A stretch of DNA of 64,000 nucleotides, taken from the NCBI RefSeq assembly GCF_019744875.1, contig NZ_JAIETU010000002.1, positions 930,001 to 994,000 of the forward strand, read 5' to 3'. The DNA comes from Hyphomicrobium sp. (lineage in GTDB: Bacteria > Pseudomonadota > Alphaproteobacteria > Rhizobiales > Hyphomicrobiaceae). The notes below the pieces were generated by a model, which saw nothing but the letters and a program-made list of their open reading frames with translations, was not told the DNA's origin and made no database searches. This document shows positions 15,530-24,599 of this stretch, piece after piece. The first letter of the stretch is position 1; every line of letters starts with the position of its first letter. The position numbers were made by a program, and so were the translations under genes.

Positions 15530-16420
15530 ATGACGTCCCCCTCCTCCGCGCCTTCCCTGCCGCCGCCGATCCTCGCCCAGGCGGGCGATCTGCTCACGCG
15601 CTACGACGTGCTCTACTGCGATGTGTGGGGCGTCGTGCACGATGGCGTGCGCGCGTATGCCAAAGCCACCGACGCGCTGATCCGGTTTCGCGACGGGGGC
15701 GGCACCGTGATCCTGCTCACCAACGCGCCCGTGCCGGTGCACCGCGTCGTGGCGATGCTCGAAGCGCGGCACGTCTCGCCCGATGCGTACGACGGCATCG
15801 TGTCGTCCGGCGAGATCGCGCTCGCACACGTGGCGCAGGCCGGCTACCGGCGCGCCTATTTCATCGGCCCAAGATCGCGCGACGCGGCGTTTTTCGAGCG
15901 CTCGGCCGCGCAGGACGCCGACCTCGACACTGCGGATGCGATCGTCTGCACCGGACTGAACGACGACATCAACGAGACGGTCGAGACCTATCGCGACGTG
16001 CTGGCGCGCGCTAAGGCGCGCGGGCTGCCGTTCGTGTGCGCCAACCCGGATCTCGTGGTGGATGTGGGCGGACGCCTGTTCCTGTGCGCGGGCGCGATTG
16101 CGGACGCCTACGCGCAAATCGGCGGCCAGGTGTACTGGGCGGGGAAACCGCACGCGGCGGCCTACGCGGCGGCCAAGGCGATGGCCGAGGGGCTTCGCGG
16201 AGCGCCTACCCGAAACGACCGCACTCTGGTCATTGGCGACGCCGTGCGCACGGATCTCACGGGCGCCCAGTCGGCCGGGCTCGACGCATTGTTCATCGCC
16301 GGCGGGATCCATCGCGGCGAAGTCATGACCGGCGATGAAATCGACGCGACAAAGCTCGCCGCGCTGTTTCCGGCCGGCGGCCCGCCCGCGCTTGCGGCGA
16401 TGGCGGGGCTTGCCTGGTAA
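15530..16420 (+). CDS. HAD-superfamily hydrolase (TIGR01459-type)
   Basis: 296 residues. HAD motif 1 is YCDVWGVVHDG (D31; Trp at the +2 position is typical of this subclass), motif 2 is ILLTNAPVP, motif 3 involves WAGKPHAAAY, and motif 4 is VIGDAVRTDLTGA. The C2-type cap lies between motifs 2 and 3 as in NagD/4-nitrophenylphosphatase-like enzymes. It should be a cytoplasmic phosphatase on a small sugar or nucleotide phosphate; the substrate is unknown. The ATG at 15530 follows a 200-base spacer after the Wzz gene. In many Hyphomicrobiales this subclass sits beside a riboflavin or FAD gene; here it is convergent with ribA. Confidence 0.85.
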   Translation: MTSPSSAPSLPPPILAQAGDLLTRYDVLYCDVWGVVHDGVRAYAKATDALIRFRDGGGTVILLTNAPVPVHRVVAMLEARHVSPDAYDGIVSSGEIALAHVAQAGYRRAYFIGPRSRDAAFFERSAAQDADLDTADAIVCTGLNDDINETVETYRDVLARAKARGLPFVCANPDLVVDVGGRLFLCAGAIADAYAQIGGQVYWAGKPHAAAYAAAKAMAEGLRGAPTRNDRTLVIGDAVRTDLTGAQSAGLDALFIAGGIHRGEVMTGDEIDATKLAALFPAGGPPALAAMAGLAW

Positions 16421-16421
16421 G

Positions 16422-17090
16422 CTAGAGCTTGTGCGCCATGCGGCGGCGCTTGGTCTCGAGATACTGCTCGTTGTGCGTGCCGGGGCGAACGACGAGCGGA
16501 ATGCGATCGACGATCTCGATGCCGGCTTCGACGAGCGCATCGACCTTGGTCATGTTGTTCGTCATCAGCCGGATCTTGTTGAACCCGAGGCTCAGCAGGA
16601 TTTCCGCCGCGAGCTCGTAGTTGCGTGCATCGATGGGCGCGCCGATCTCGATGTTGGCGTCGACCGTGTCCAGCCCCTGGTCCTGCAGCGCGTATGCGCG
16701 GATCTTGTTGAACAAGCCGATGCCGCGGCCCTCATGATACGGCAGGTAGACCAGCACGCCGTTCGGCGTCACGCTGATGCGGCGCAGAGCGACCTCGAGC
16801 TGGTCGCGGCAGTCGCACCGCAACGAATGGAAGATGTCGCCCGTCACGCATCCGGAATGGACGCGAACGAGCGGAATCTCGTCCGCCTCGGCGCCGGTGC
16901 CGCGGTTAATGAGGGCCATCGCCTGGGAATGTTCGTCCTTGCCTTCGTAGGCACGCGCCTCAAACACAACCTCGACGCCATCGAGCTCGATCGGCAGCAT
17001 CGTGTGCGCCGAACGATCGGTGTCGAGTTGCTTCGGCTGGACGCCGCTCAGCGGCATCTTGCCCTCCATCGTGTCAGTTTTCGTGGACAT
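16422..17090 (-). CDS. ribA: GTP cyclohydrolase II
   Basis: 222 residues. It opens GTP to 2,5-diamino-6-ribosylamino-4(3H)-pyrimidinone phosphate, the first step of riboflavin synthesis. Zinc ligands C81, C92 and C94 are seen in SGCVTGDIFHSLRCDC; the GTP-binding and catalytic region includes YLPYHEGRGIGLFNKIRAYALQ, and the C-terminal LMTNNMTKVDALVEAGIEI is typical. The N-terminal extension of about 25 residues is slightly longer than in E. coli RibA. The ATG at 17090 is preferred; the frame is open to 17252, overlapping the divergent glucosidase gene. No FMN riboswitch is visible upstream. Confidence 0.93.
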   Translation of the reverse strand: MSTKTDTMEGKMPLSGVQPKQLDTDRSAHTMLPIELDGVEVVFEARAYEGKDEHSQAMALINRGTGAEADEIPLVRVHSGCVTGDIFHSLRCDCRDQLEVALRRISVTPNGVLVYLPYHEGRGIGLFNKIRAYALQDQGLDTVDANIEIGAPIDARNYELAAEILLSLGFNKIRLMTNNMTKVDALVEAGIEIVDRIPLVVRPGTHNEQYLETKRRRMAHKL

Positions 17091-17224
17091 TCGTCCGGCC
17101 TGGTCCCGGCTCCGGGACGACATGTTGTAGCACATTGCCCCGTCCACAAGATGCGAATTGGACGCGGGCATCGGGGTCCGTATAGCATGGCTTCTTCGCA
17201 AACGCACAAGGGCGGCGCGCATCG

Positions 17225-19417
17225 ATGAAACATGGCCTTTTGCTGTTGACACTGCTGGCCTCCCTCTGTTCCTCCCCTGCCCGCTCGACCCCCACGGGAA
17301 CGCCCTCCGCCGACCGCGCCATCGAAGCCAAGATCACGGCACTGATGGCCCGCATGACGCTCACCGAGAAGGTGGGCCAGCTCAATTTTCCGTCCTATGC
17401 GTTCCCGCGCGAGCCCCAGCTCGAAGCGGTCCGGCAGGGGCGCATCGGCGGCCTGCTCAACGTGGTCAATCCGGCGCACGTGAAGGACTTCGAGGCCGTG
17501 ATCCAGGCCTCCCGCCTCAAGATCCCGCTGCTGTTCGCCATCGACGCCATTCACTCTTTCCACATCGCGTTTCCGACGCCGATCGCGTGGGCCGCAACGT
17601 GGCGGCCGGAGCTGGCCGAGTCCGCGGCGGAAGCCATTGCGCTCGAGACGGCGCAGACGGGCGTCAACCTTACATTTGCGCCGATGATCGATATCTCGCG
17701 CGATCCCCGCTGGGGGCGCGTGATCGAGGGGGCCGGCGAGGATCCGATGCTGGGGGCGGCCTTTGCGGCGGCCCGCGTGCGCGGCTACCGGAAGGGCGGC
17801 CTCGCAACCTCGGCCAAGCATTTCGTGGGCTATGGCGCGCCTGAAGGCGGGCGCGACTACAACGGCGCACAGATCTCGGCGCCCGAGCTGTTCGACCGCT
17901 ACATCCCCCCGTTTCAGGCGGCGATCGAGGCAGGCTCGGAAACGGTGATGGCCTCGTTCAACACCGTGAACGGCGTGCCCGTTACGGCCAACCGCCGGCT
18001 CATCACCGACGTGCTCAAGACGCGGCTCGGGTTCGACGGACTGGTGATGTCGGATTTCGCCGCGATCATGGAGCTCAAGAACCACGGCGTCGCCGCCGAC
18101 CTCGCGGATGCGGCCCGGCGGGCCCTTCATGCCGGAATCGACCTCGACATGGAAAGCAAGGCCTACGACCGCCATCTGGAAGCGGCCGTCAAGGCCGGCA
18201 AGGTGCCGATGAGCGAGGTCGACGCGGCGGTGCGCCGGGTTCTGCGCGTGAAGTATCGCATGGGGCTGTTCGAGGATTCGCCCGGCGGGGTTCGCAAAAT
18301 TCCAGCCAAGATGGACGAGGAGACGGTGCGCAAGCGGGCGCGCGCCGTGGCGCTCGAAAGCTTCGTGCTGCTCAAGAACAACGGCGCGACGCTCCCGATC
18401 ACGAAAGAGTCCGGTACGGTTGCGCTGATTGGCGCTGCCGCGCTCGCGACAAAAGACCATTCATGGTACGGCCCGGCCGCTCTCGAAAAGCCGCGCACCG
18501 AGACGCTGCTCGACGCGCTCAAGGCGCGTATCGGAAATCGGCAAACGCTGCTGTTCTCGGAAGCATTCGCGGATGCATGCGGGCAGGCCTTCAAAGACAA
18601 AGAGCACGCGCTCGCGACTGCGCGCGCCGCCGATGTCGTCGTGCTGATCGTGGCCGAGGACTGCACGGTCTCGGGTGAAGGCGTATCGCGCGCCGACCTG
18701 ACGCTCTCCGGCGTTCAGCAGGAGATGCTGGATGCGCTCGCCACAGTCGGCAAACCCATCGCGCTCGTCGTCGAGACGGGGCGACCGCTGGCGCTGTCGG
18801 CTGCCAACGACGAGGTCGCATCGATGCTGATCGCGTGGCACCCGGGCACCGAAGGGCGCACGGCCCTTGCGGATGTTCTCGTCGGGGAGACGGCGCCCTC
18901 GGGCAAGCTGCCGATGACGTTCCCCCGGTCAGTCGGGCAAATCCCGATCTCCTACAGCGATCTGCCAACCAGCCGGCCGCCGACGGGAGACCGCTTCACG
19001 ACCGGCTACGTGGACGAGAAGCCGACGCCGCTCTACCCATTCGGACACGGCCTCAGCTACACGACGTTCGCCTATAGCGGGCTCAAGGTCAGCGCGCCCG
19101 GCGTGCGCCCCAACGGGAAGATCGAGGTTCGCGTCGACGTGAAGAACACCGGGCTGCGAGCTGGCCAGGAGGTGGTGCAGCTCTACACGCGCCAGACGGT
19201 GGCCTCGCGCTCGCGGCCGATGCGCGAGCTCAAGGCTTTCGAGAAGATCGCGCTCGAGCCGGGCGAGCAACGTACCGTGCGCTTCCTGCTCAAAGCGTCC
19301 GACCTCGGCTATCACGACGAGGACGGCAACAAGGTGGTGGAGGCGGGCCCGATCCGCGTGTTCGCGGGGGGAAGCTCGACAGCGGAGCTCGAAACCGGTT
19401 TCGAGATCACCGACTGA
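17225..19417 (+). CDS. bglX: Secreted GH3 beta-glucosidase
   Basis: 730 residues with a signal peptide (KHGLLLLTLLASLCSSPARS), so periplasmic. The GH3 (beta/alpha)8 domain holds NLTFAPMIDISRDPRWGR, SAKHFVGYGAP and the nucleophile D277 in GFDGLVMSDFAAI. The second sandwich domain (about 370-560) has the acid/base region (VLIVAEDCTVSGEG), and a fibronectin III-like C-terminal domain starts near 620 (VRVDVKNTGLRAGQEVVQLY). It should release glucose or other sugars from beta-glucosides or oligosaccharides. It starts divergently from ribA. It could trim the cell's own polysaccharide, but a nutrient role is equally likely. Confidence 0.93.
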   Translation: MKHGLLLLTLLASLCSSPARSTPTGTPSADRAIEAKITALMARMTLTEKVGQLNFPSYAFPREPQLEAVRQGRIGGLLNVVNPAHVKDFEAVIQASRLKIPLLFAIDAIHSFHIAFPTPIAWAATWRPELAESAAEAIALETAQTGVNLTFAPMIDISRDPRWGRVIEGAGEDPMLGAAFAAARVRGYRKGGLATSAKHFVGYGAPEGGRDYNGAQISAPELFDRYIPPFQAAIEAGSETVMASFNTVNGVPVTANRRLITDVLKTRLGFDGLVMSDFAAIMELKNHGVAADLADAARRALHAGIDLDMESKAYDRHLEAAVKAGKVPMSEVDAAVRRVLRVKYRMGLFEDSPGGVRKIPAKMDEETVRKRARAVALESFVLLKNNGATLPITKESGTVALIGAAALATKDHSWYGPAALEKPRTETLLDALKARIGNRQTLLFSEAFADACGQAFKDKEHALATARAADVVVLIVAEDCTVSGEGVSRADLTLSGVQQEMLDALATVGKPIALVVETGRPLALSAANDEVASMLIAWHPGTEGRTALADVLVGETAPSGKLPMTFPRSVGQIPISYSDLPTSRPPTGDRFTTGYVDEKPTPLYPFGHGLSYTTFAYSGLKVSAPGVRPNGKIEVRVDVKNTGLRAGQEVVQLYTRQTVASRSRPMRELKAFEKIALEPGEQRTVRFLLKASDLGYHDEDGNKVVEAGPIRVFAGGSSTAELETGFEITD

Positions 19418-19429
19418 CGCGTCTTTCGA

Positions 19430-19858
19430 TCAAGCGAGCAGCCGCGCGTACTCGATCTTAGGGCAGCGGTTCATGACGACGGCGAGGCCGGCGGCGCGTG
19501 CGTCGGCTGCGGCTTCCTCGTGGATCACGCCGATCTGCATCCAGATCGTCTTGATGGCGAGGCGGTCTTTTTCGGCAAGTGCGGCGGCGACAACCGCGGG
19601 CACGGCATCCGGGCGGCGGAAAATGTCGACAACGTCGATCGGGCCTTCGAGCGCTGCAAGGCTGGCGTAGACGCGTTCGCCCAGGATCTCCTGGCCGTCC
19701 ATCGCCGGATTGATGGGAATGATGCGAAACCCGCGCGCCTGCATGTAGGCCATGACGCCATAGCTCGGGCGGCCCGGGTCGTTCGATGCGCCGATCATCG
19801 CGAACGTGCGCTGCGTCCGCAGGATCTCGGCGATGTCCTCGTCGGGAGGGTTCGTCAT
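19430..19858 (-). CDS. CoA-binding domain protein (YccU-like)
   Basis: 142 residues forming one CoA_binding Rossmann domain: FAMIGASNDPGRPSYGVMAYM, IIPINPAMDGQEILGERVY, VDIFRRPDAVP and IWMQIGV, ending in MNRCPKIEY. The family is widespread, binds CoA or nucleotide, and has no settled function. The ATG at 19858 is chosen because the frame upstream (to 19951) overlaps the next gene. It sits 47 bases after the ECHDC3-like gene on the same strand, consistent with one operon carrying acyl-CoA functions. Confidence 0.85.
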   Translation of the reverse strand: MTNPPDEDIAEILRTQRTFAMIGASNDPGRPSYGVMAYMQARGFRIIPINPAMDGQEILGERVYASLAALEGPIDVVDIFRRPDAVPAVVAAALAEKDRLAIKTIWMQIGVIHEEAAADARAAGLAVVMNRCPKIEYARLLA

Positions 19859-19905
19859 GCGGCCTCGAACGGCAGTCTCACGCTGGCAACGCGCGGCTTC
19901 ATGGT

Positions 19906-20754
19906 TCAGTCTCCGCTCCAGACGGGGGGGCGCTTTTCGAGAAAGGCGCAAATGCCCTCAGACGCATCGCGCGCCATCATGTTCTCGACCATCACGGCTG
20001 CAGCATCGTTGTAGGCGGCGGCGAGCGGCTGCTCGATCTGGCGGTAGAATGCGTGCTTGCCGATCGTGATCGTGGCGCGCGACTTGGCGGCGATGATGCG
20101 CGCCATGCCAAGCGCATCGTCCAGCACACGCTCGGGCGGCACGGCCCGGTTGATCAGGCCATAGCGCACGGCGTCCGCCGCCGACATCGCTTCGCCCAGC
20201 AGCAGCATTTCCATCGCCTGCTTGCGCGGCACGTTGCGCGACAGCGCCACCATCGGCGTCGAGCAGAACAGGCCGATGTTGACGCCCGGCGTCGCGAACG
20301 ACGTGGTGGCTGCGGCGACGGCAAGGTCGCAGGTGGCGACGAGCTGGCAGCCGGCGGCCGTGGCGATGCCCTGCACGGCCGCGATCACGGGCTTGGGGCT
20401 CGCGACGATGTCCTGCATCAGGCGCGCGCAGGCCCGCATGGTGTCTTCGAAAAACGTGCGACCGCCGTCGGAATCGGCGCGATGGGCGGTCATTTCTTTC
20501 AGGTCGTGTCCGGCGCAGAAGGCCGGGCCCGCAGCGGCCAGAACGATGGCGGCCACGTCGCGATCGGCCGATGCGCTGGCGACCGCGTCCGAGAGAGCCG
20601 CCATCATGGCGCGCGAGAGGCTGTTGCGCTTCTGGGGCGTGTTGAGCGTGACGAGCAGGACGCCGGGCTCCGGTCGCTCAATGACAAGAAGCGCGCCGTT
20701 GCCCGTTGCATCGGCGCGCTCCTGCGATGCGGACGGAGCCACCGCCGCCGTCAT
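19906..20754 (-). CDS. ECHDC3-like enoyl-CoA hydratase-fold protein
   Basis: 282 residues of the crotonase fold. Oxyanion-hole segments are AFCAGHDLKEM and GIATAAGCQLVATCDL, followed by PGVNIGLFCSTPMVALSR and the ending EGICAFLEKRPPVW. These segments match animal ECHDC3 closely. The two catalytic glutamates of classical hydratases are not present (Gln in AAGCQL, no Glu in PGVNIG), so ordinary hydratase activity is doubtful. The substrate is unknown. Its ATG overlaps the stop of the upstream gene by four bases (ATGA), suggesting translational coupling. Confidence 0.85.
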   Translation of the reverse strand: MTAAVAPSASQERADATGNGALLVIERPEPGVLLVTLNTPQKRNSLSRAMMAALSDAVASASADRDVAAIVLAAAGPAFCAGHDLKEMTAHRADSDGGRTFFEDTMRACARLMQDIVASPKPVIAAVQGIATAAGCQLVATCDLAVAAATTSFATPGVNIGLFCSTPMVALSRNVPRKQAMEMLLLGEAMSAADAVRYGLINRAVPPERVLDDALGMARIIAAKSRATITIGKHAFYRQIEQPLAAAYNDAAAVMVENMMARDASEGICAFLEKRPPVWSGD

Positions 20755-21326
20755 GGCGCCGGCGTTTCGCCGTCGGGCGCGCTTTCGCCGGCCTCTTCGG
20801 GGATCAGGGCTTCAATCTCTTCAGCCCGCTTCTTGACGACCTCGATGTTGGCCGGATGCTTCAGCGGCTGGGCGGCGGCGATTTCCTGCGTCAGGTCGTC
20901 GACGGCGAGCTTCTTGTCCTCGGCGGGGATCGAGCTGTCGGCCTTGATCTCCTCCAGCTCCTTTTTCATCTTCTCGACCGGATCGGTGAACTTGCCGCTC
21001 GAGCGATCGAGGCCGTCGAGAATGAGCGTGATGTTGGCGCCGACGTCCTCGAACTCCTCGAAGCTGGCAAAGCCGTGCTTCTTGGCGATGTTCTCGAGTT
21101 CCTTGGTCAGCGCGTCGTCCGGCGTCTCGCCGCCTTCGACGAGCTTGCTGGCGAGCGGGGCGAAATCCTTCTGCGCCGCGATGAACGACGTCACCATCTT
21201 GTCGGTCAGCTCGATCTGCTTGAATTCCTGTGCCGCGAGGTTCGAAGCTGCCGCAATCGCCATGCCGGCGCCCAAGCCGACACATGCGGCGAGCGCCTTA
21301 AGGCGCGAAAAGAACGTGCTCATCAA
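20751..21326 (-). CDS. Periplasmic protein of unknown function, helical and acidic
   Basis: 191 residues with a signal peptide (MMSTFFSRLKALAACVGLGAG, then ASNLAAQEF). The mature part is charged and helical (FAPLASKLVEGGETPDD, LENIAKKHGFASFEEFED, VEKMKKELEEIKAD) and ends in an acidic Pro-rich tail. It resembles periplasmic proteins annotated only as hypothetical in Hyphomicrobiales. It is translationally coupled to the ECHDC3-like gene through an ATGA overlap, yet one protein is exported and the other cytoplasmic. Function unknown. Confidence 0.75.
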   Translation of the reverse strand: MMSTFFSRLKALAACVGLGAGMAIAAASNLAAQEFKQIELTDKMVTSFIAAQKDFAPLASKLVEGGETPDDALTKELENIAKKHGFASFEEFEDVGANITLILDGLDRSSGKFTDPVEKMKKELEEIKADSSIPAEDKKLAVDDLTQEIAAAQPLKHPANIEVVKKRAEEIEALIPEEAGESAPDGETPAP

Positions 21327-21748
21327 GCGTCATCTCCCATTGTCCGAGACCGTGCGGTTTCGTTGGCTTCCCGGCGCGAACGCTACCAAAGCGCAGAACT
21401 GGGACGGATGTAAGAACTTCCGCGATCCACGGCGCTTCCTATTCACAACCCCCTTCACCGGCGCGATCCGTCGGTGCGCCGTTCTGGGCTACACCTCCCG
21501 GATCGCATCAGCAAGAATGTTGGTCGGACCCCGAAAAGGGCCGTCGACACCCGACTTTTATGCGGTAAAATATTACCGCGCTCGTGGTTTTATTTTACCA
21601 CATTACTTATTGCATTGATATTACTAGTTTATATTGTTCTCACGCTCCATTGACGGTGCTAAGACAATCACGTACAGACCTGCCTTCCGAACGGCGCTCG
21701 AACGCGCCATCCCTATTCTCCATCCAGAAGGCAGGAGCGCTTCCCGCC
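21327..21748. other. 422-base AT-rich leader region before rplM-rpsI
   Basis: A divergent spacer. Its middle (about 21555-21645) is far richer in A and T than the surroundings and holds two tandem 18-base palindromes (21562-21601) and possible promoter hexamers (TTGCAT at 21610-21615, TATATT at 21630-21635, spacing 14, so weak). The remaining part before the rplM start is GC-rich leader. The frames open here are not convincing genes. Confidence 0.5.
21562..21601. promoter_or_regulatory. Two tandem palindromes, probable operator pair
   Basis: GCGGTAAAATATTACCGC (21562-21579, perfect 7-bp arms) and GTGGTTTTATTTTACCAC (21584-21601) share the form GNGGT-N8-ACCNC. Their centres are 22 bp apart, about two helical turns, as expected for two repressor dimers on one face of the DNA. 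I cannot assign a regulator. Confidence 0.5.
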
Positions 21749-22210
21749 ATGAAAACTTTCGTCGCCAAGCCTGGCGAGGTCGACAAGAAGTGGATCGTCA
21801 TCGACGCCGAGGGTCTCGTCGTCGGCCGGTTGGCCACTCTCATTGCCGTGCGCCTCAAGGGCAAGCACAAGGCACTCTATACGCCGCACGTCGACTGCGG
21901 TGACAACGTCATTGTCGTCAACGCTGAAAAGGCCGTGTTCACGGGCAAGAAGCACGAGGACAAGATCTACTATCGCCACACCGGCTATCCGGGCGGCATC
22001 AAGGCCACGACGCCGAAGCGCATCATCGAAGGCCGCTTCCCCGAGCGCGTCATCGAACTCGCAGTCGAGCGCATGCTCGCACGCGGCCCGCTGCAGCGTA
22101 AGCTGATGCGCAATCTCAAGATCTACAAGGGTGCCGAGCATCCGCACGCGGCGCAGTCGCCGACGCAGCTCGACGTCGCAAAGCTCAATCGTAAGAATTC
22201 GAGGGCATAA
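21749..22210 (+). CDS. rplM: 50S ribosomal protein L13
   Basis: 153 residues. L13 features: [72 protein letters not shown] and the ending [13 protein letters not shown]. It is an early-assembly protein of the large ribosomal subunit. The ATG at 21749 is preceded by a CAGGAGCG ribosome site. It is co-transcribed with rpsI, starting two bases apart, as in most bacteria. Confidence 0.98.
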   Translation: MKTFVAKPGEVDKKWIVIDAEGLVVGRLATLIAVRLKGKHKALYTPHVDCGDNVIVVNAEKAVFTGKKHEDKIYYRHTGYPGGIKATTPKRIIEGRFPERVIELAVERMLARGPLQRKLMRNLKIYKGAEHPHAAQSPTQLDVAKLNRKNSRA

Positions 22211-22212
22211 CC

Positions 22213-22692
22213 ATGGTGCAGGAAACCAAGTCCCTGGACGACCTGGGCGCCCTCAAGGGCTCCTCGCCGGCAGACGCGCCGGTGCACGTGCAGAAGCTCG
22301 ACAAGCTCGGCCGCGCCTATGCCACCGGCAAGCGCAAGGACGCGGTCGCCCGCGTCTGGATCAAGCCCGGCAAGGGCCAGATCATGGTCAACAAGAAGGA
22401 CTTCAAGGCGTATTTCGCGCGCCCTGTGCTGCAGATGCTGCTCCAGCAGCCGCTCGCAGCAGCCAACCGCTCGACCCAGTTTGACATCATCGTGACGGTC
22501 GCCGGTGGCGGTCTTTCCGGTCAGGCTGGCGCAGTTCGCCACGGCATCTCCAAGGCTCTCACCTATTTCGAGCCGGAGCTTCGCGGCGTTCTCAAGAAGG
22601 GCGGCTTCCTGACGCGCGACAGCCGTACCGTCGAGCGCAAGAAGTACGGCCGCGTGAAAGCTCGCCGCAGCTTCCAGTTCTCGAAGCGCTAG
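22213..22692 (+). CDS. rpsI: 30S ribosomal protein S9
   Basis: 159 residues. An alphaproteobacterial N-terminal extension of about 30 residues precedes the S9 core: [49 protein letters not shown] and the basic tail [10 protein letters not shown], which contacts tRNA in the P site. It starts two bases after rplM and ends 25 bases before a strong terminator. Confidence 0.98.
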   Translation: MVQETKSLDDLGALKGSSPADAPVHVQKLDKLGRAYATGKRKDAVARVWIKPGKGQIMVNKKDFKAYFARPVLQMLLQQPLAAANRSTQFDIIVTVAGGGLSGQAGAVRHGISKALTYFEPELRGVLKKGGFLTRDSRTVERKKYGRVKARRSFQFSKR

Positions 22693-22717
22693 TCGCCTTT
22701 CTACCTACGGATACCGG

Positions 22718-22752
22718 CAACGGCCTGCGCTCCCGCGGGCCGTTGTTTTTTT
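22718..22752 (+). terminator. Rho-independent terminator of rplM-rpsI
   Basis: Stem CAACGGCC / GGCCGTTG with an inner CGC / GCG pair and a run of seven T bases (22746-22752). It separates the ribosomal protein operon from the terC-argC pair. Confidence 0.9.
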
Positions 22753-22826
22753 GTGCGGAATGGTGTTGATCTCTGCCGTGCTGGAGCCCTGGTGGCGGCC
22801 GTTGAAACGCGGAGAGGCGATTATCG

Positions 22827-23564
22827 ATGTTCGAAACGATGCTGGGTGAGCTTCTGACCGAGATCGGCCATCTCACGAGCCCGGCCTGGTGGCACCAACA
22901 CGCCGTTCCTCTGTTCAACATCCTGATGATCGACCTGACGCTCGCGGGCGACAACGCCATCGTCGTCGGCATGGCGGCGTCGCGCGTTAAAAAGAGCCTT
23001 CGCGCCAAGGTGATCTTCTGGGGCATCGCGGGCGCGGTTGTGCTCCGGATTCTCTTCTCCGGCGTCGCCCAACAGATGCTGCAGATCATCGGCCTGACCT
23101 TCGCGGGCGGCCTGCTGCTGCTGTTCGTCTCGTGGAAAATGTATCGCCAGATCGTCGACGGCGAACATCACACCATCGACGAGGTGGAAGGCAAGCTTGC
23201 CTCCGACGTCACGCCGCACGAGGAAACGCATTTCTGGCCGGCGCTCTGGACCATCATTCTCGCCGACGTCTCGATGTCGCTCGACAACGTGCTCGCCGTC
23301 GCGGGCGCAGCGGGTGAATCGACCCTCGTGCTCGTCATCGGCCTCGCCATCGCCATCGTGCTGATGGCGGTCGCGTCGACCTACATCGCCAAGCTTCTCG
23401 CACGCTACCCGTGGATCGCCTGGATCGGCCTGATCATCATCGTGTACGTGGCTTTGGACATGATCTATCGCGACAGCCACAAGATCGTGTGCGCGGCCTA
23501 CGGCGTGGGCTGCTCCGAGACGATCTTCCAAGGCATCCTGCACCGGCTTGGGTTCGGCGGATGA
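22827..23564 (+). CDS. TerC/YjbE-family integral membrane protein
   Basis: 245 residues with about seven transmembrane helices. Both family signatures occur: LTLAGDNAIVVGMAASR near 40 and LADVSMSLDNVLAVAGAAG near 145-160, each with the conserved DN pair in the membrane. The family is linked to metal (manganese) export and tellurium resistance; some members are Mn exporters with riboswitches. No yybP-ykoY riboswitch was recognised in the 75 bases upstream. Its stop overlaps the argC start by four bases, so both are translated from one message. Confidence 0.92.
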   Translation: MFETMLGELLTEIGHLTSPAWWHQHAVPLFNILMIDLTLAGDNAIVVGMAASRVKKSLRAKVIFWGIAGAVVLRILFSGVAQQMLQIIGLTFAGGLLLLFVSWKMYRQIVDGEHHTIDEVEGKLASDVTPHEETHFWPALWTIILADVSMSLDNVLAVAGAAGESTLVLVIGLAIAIVLMAVASTYIAKLLARYPWIAWIGLIIIVYVALDMIYRDSHKIVCAAYGVGCSETIFQGILHRLGFGG

Positions 23565-24493
23565 CAAAAGGGCGCGTCTTCATCGACGGCGAGGCCGGCA
23601 CCACCGGCCTCGAGATCCGCGAGCGGCTGGCCGCCGATCCGGCCATCGAGGTCGTCAGCGTCGACCCCGCCTTGCGCAAGGATCCCAACGCGCGCCGCGA
23701 GGCCATGGCCAGCGTCGACGTCGTGGTGCTCTGCCTACCGGACGCCGCAGCCGTGGAGGCTGTGGCACTCGCAGGATCGCTCGGCGCGCAAGCCCCGCGC
23801 ATCATCGACGCATCGACGGCGCACCGCGTGGCCGACGGCTGGGTCTATGGATTTGCCGAGCTCGACGCCAATCAGGCGCAGGCGATCAAGTCCGCGACGC
23901 ATGTCGCCAATCCCGGATGCTATCCGACCGGGGGCATCGCGCTGCTGCGTCCGCTCGTCGACGCGGGGCTGCTGCCGGCGGGCGCGGGCGTAACGGTCAA
24001 CGCCGTGTCCGGCTACTCGGGCGGCGGAAAGCCGATGATCGAATCCTACGAGGCGACGAAAACCGCGCCTGCGTTCGAGCTTTACGGTCTCGGACTGGCG
24101 CACAAGCACGTGCCGGAGCTGCAGCGCTACAGCGGCCTCTCGCGGCGGCCAATCTTCGTGCCGTCGGTCGGAAACTTCCGCCAGGGCATGCTGGTCAGCG
24201 TTCCGCTGCATCTCGACCTGCTGGCGGGCAAGCCATCGTCGCAGGACATTCAGGCCGCGCTCGAACGTCACTACGCCGGCGCGGATCAGGTGCGGGTGGC
24301 GACGGCTGCGGAAACCGCAAAGCTCGGCGGACGGCTCGATGCGCTCGGCCTCAACGGCACCGACAAGCTCGAGCTCTACGTTTTCCCGCATGACGAGCAC
24401 GGGCAGGCCCTGCTGGTCGCCCGCCTGGACAACCTCGGCAAAGGCGCGGCCGGTGCCGCGGTCCAGAATATCCGGCTGATGCTCGGCCTCTGA
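23561..24493 (+). CDS. argC: N-acetyl-gamma-glutamyl-phosphate reductase
   Basis: 310 residues, the short type 2 ArgC form. It reduces N-acetylglutamyl phosphate to the semialdehyde in arginine synthesis, using NADPH. The N-terminus has FIDGEAGTTGLEIRERL, the catalytic Cys is C120 in HVANPGCYPTG, and SGYSGGGKPMIE follows. The C-terminal VPLHLDL and LELYVFPHDEHGQALL are typical. rplM-rpsI-argC is a known alphaproteobacterial cluster; here terC is inserted between. ATGA overlap with terC. Confidence 0.95.
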   Translation: MTKGRVFIDGEAGTTGLEIRERLAADPAIEVVSVDPALRKDPNARREAMASVDVVVLCLPDAAAVEAVALAGSLGAQAPRIIDASTAHRVADGWVYGFAELDANQAQAIKSATHVANPGCYPTGGIALLRPLVDAGLLPAGAGVTVNAVSGYSGGGKPMIESYEATKTAPAFELYGLGLAHKHVPELQRYSGLSRRPIFVPSVGNFRQGMLVSVPLHLDLLAGKPSSQDIQAALERHYAGADQVRVATAAETAKLGGRLDALGLNGTDKLELYVFPHDEHGQALLVARLDNLGKGAAGAAVQNIRLMLGL

Positions 24494-24599
24494 GCGGCCG
24501 CCGCCGGGCGCCGCACAGATTGCGCCGGGTGTTTCGTGCAGTACAGCGCGGGATTGCCGATCCGGCTAGGGTGGTCCAAATCCGCCCGGAGATCCGGCC

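Noticed and set aside
21584-21748. Extension of the rplM frame upstream with a GTG start
   Set aside because: The extension reads as non-protein and crosses the AT-rich regulatory region; L13 homologues start near 21749.
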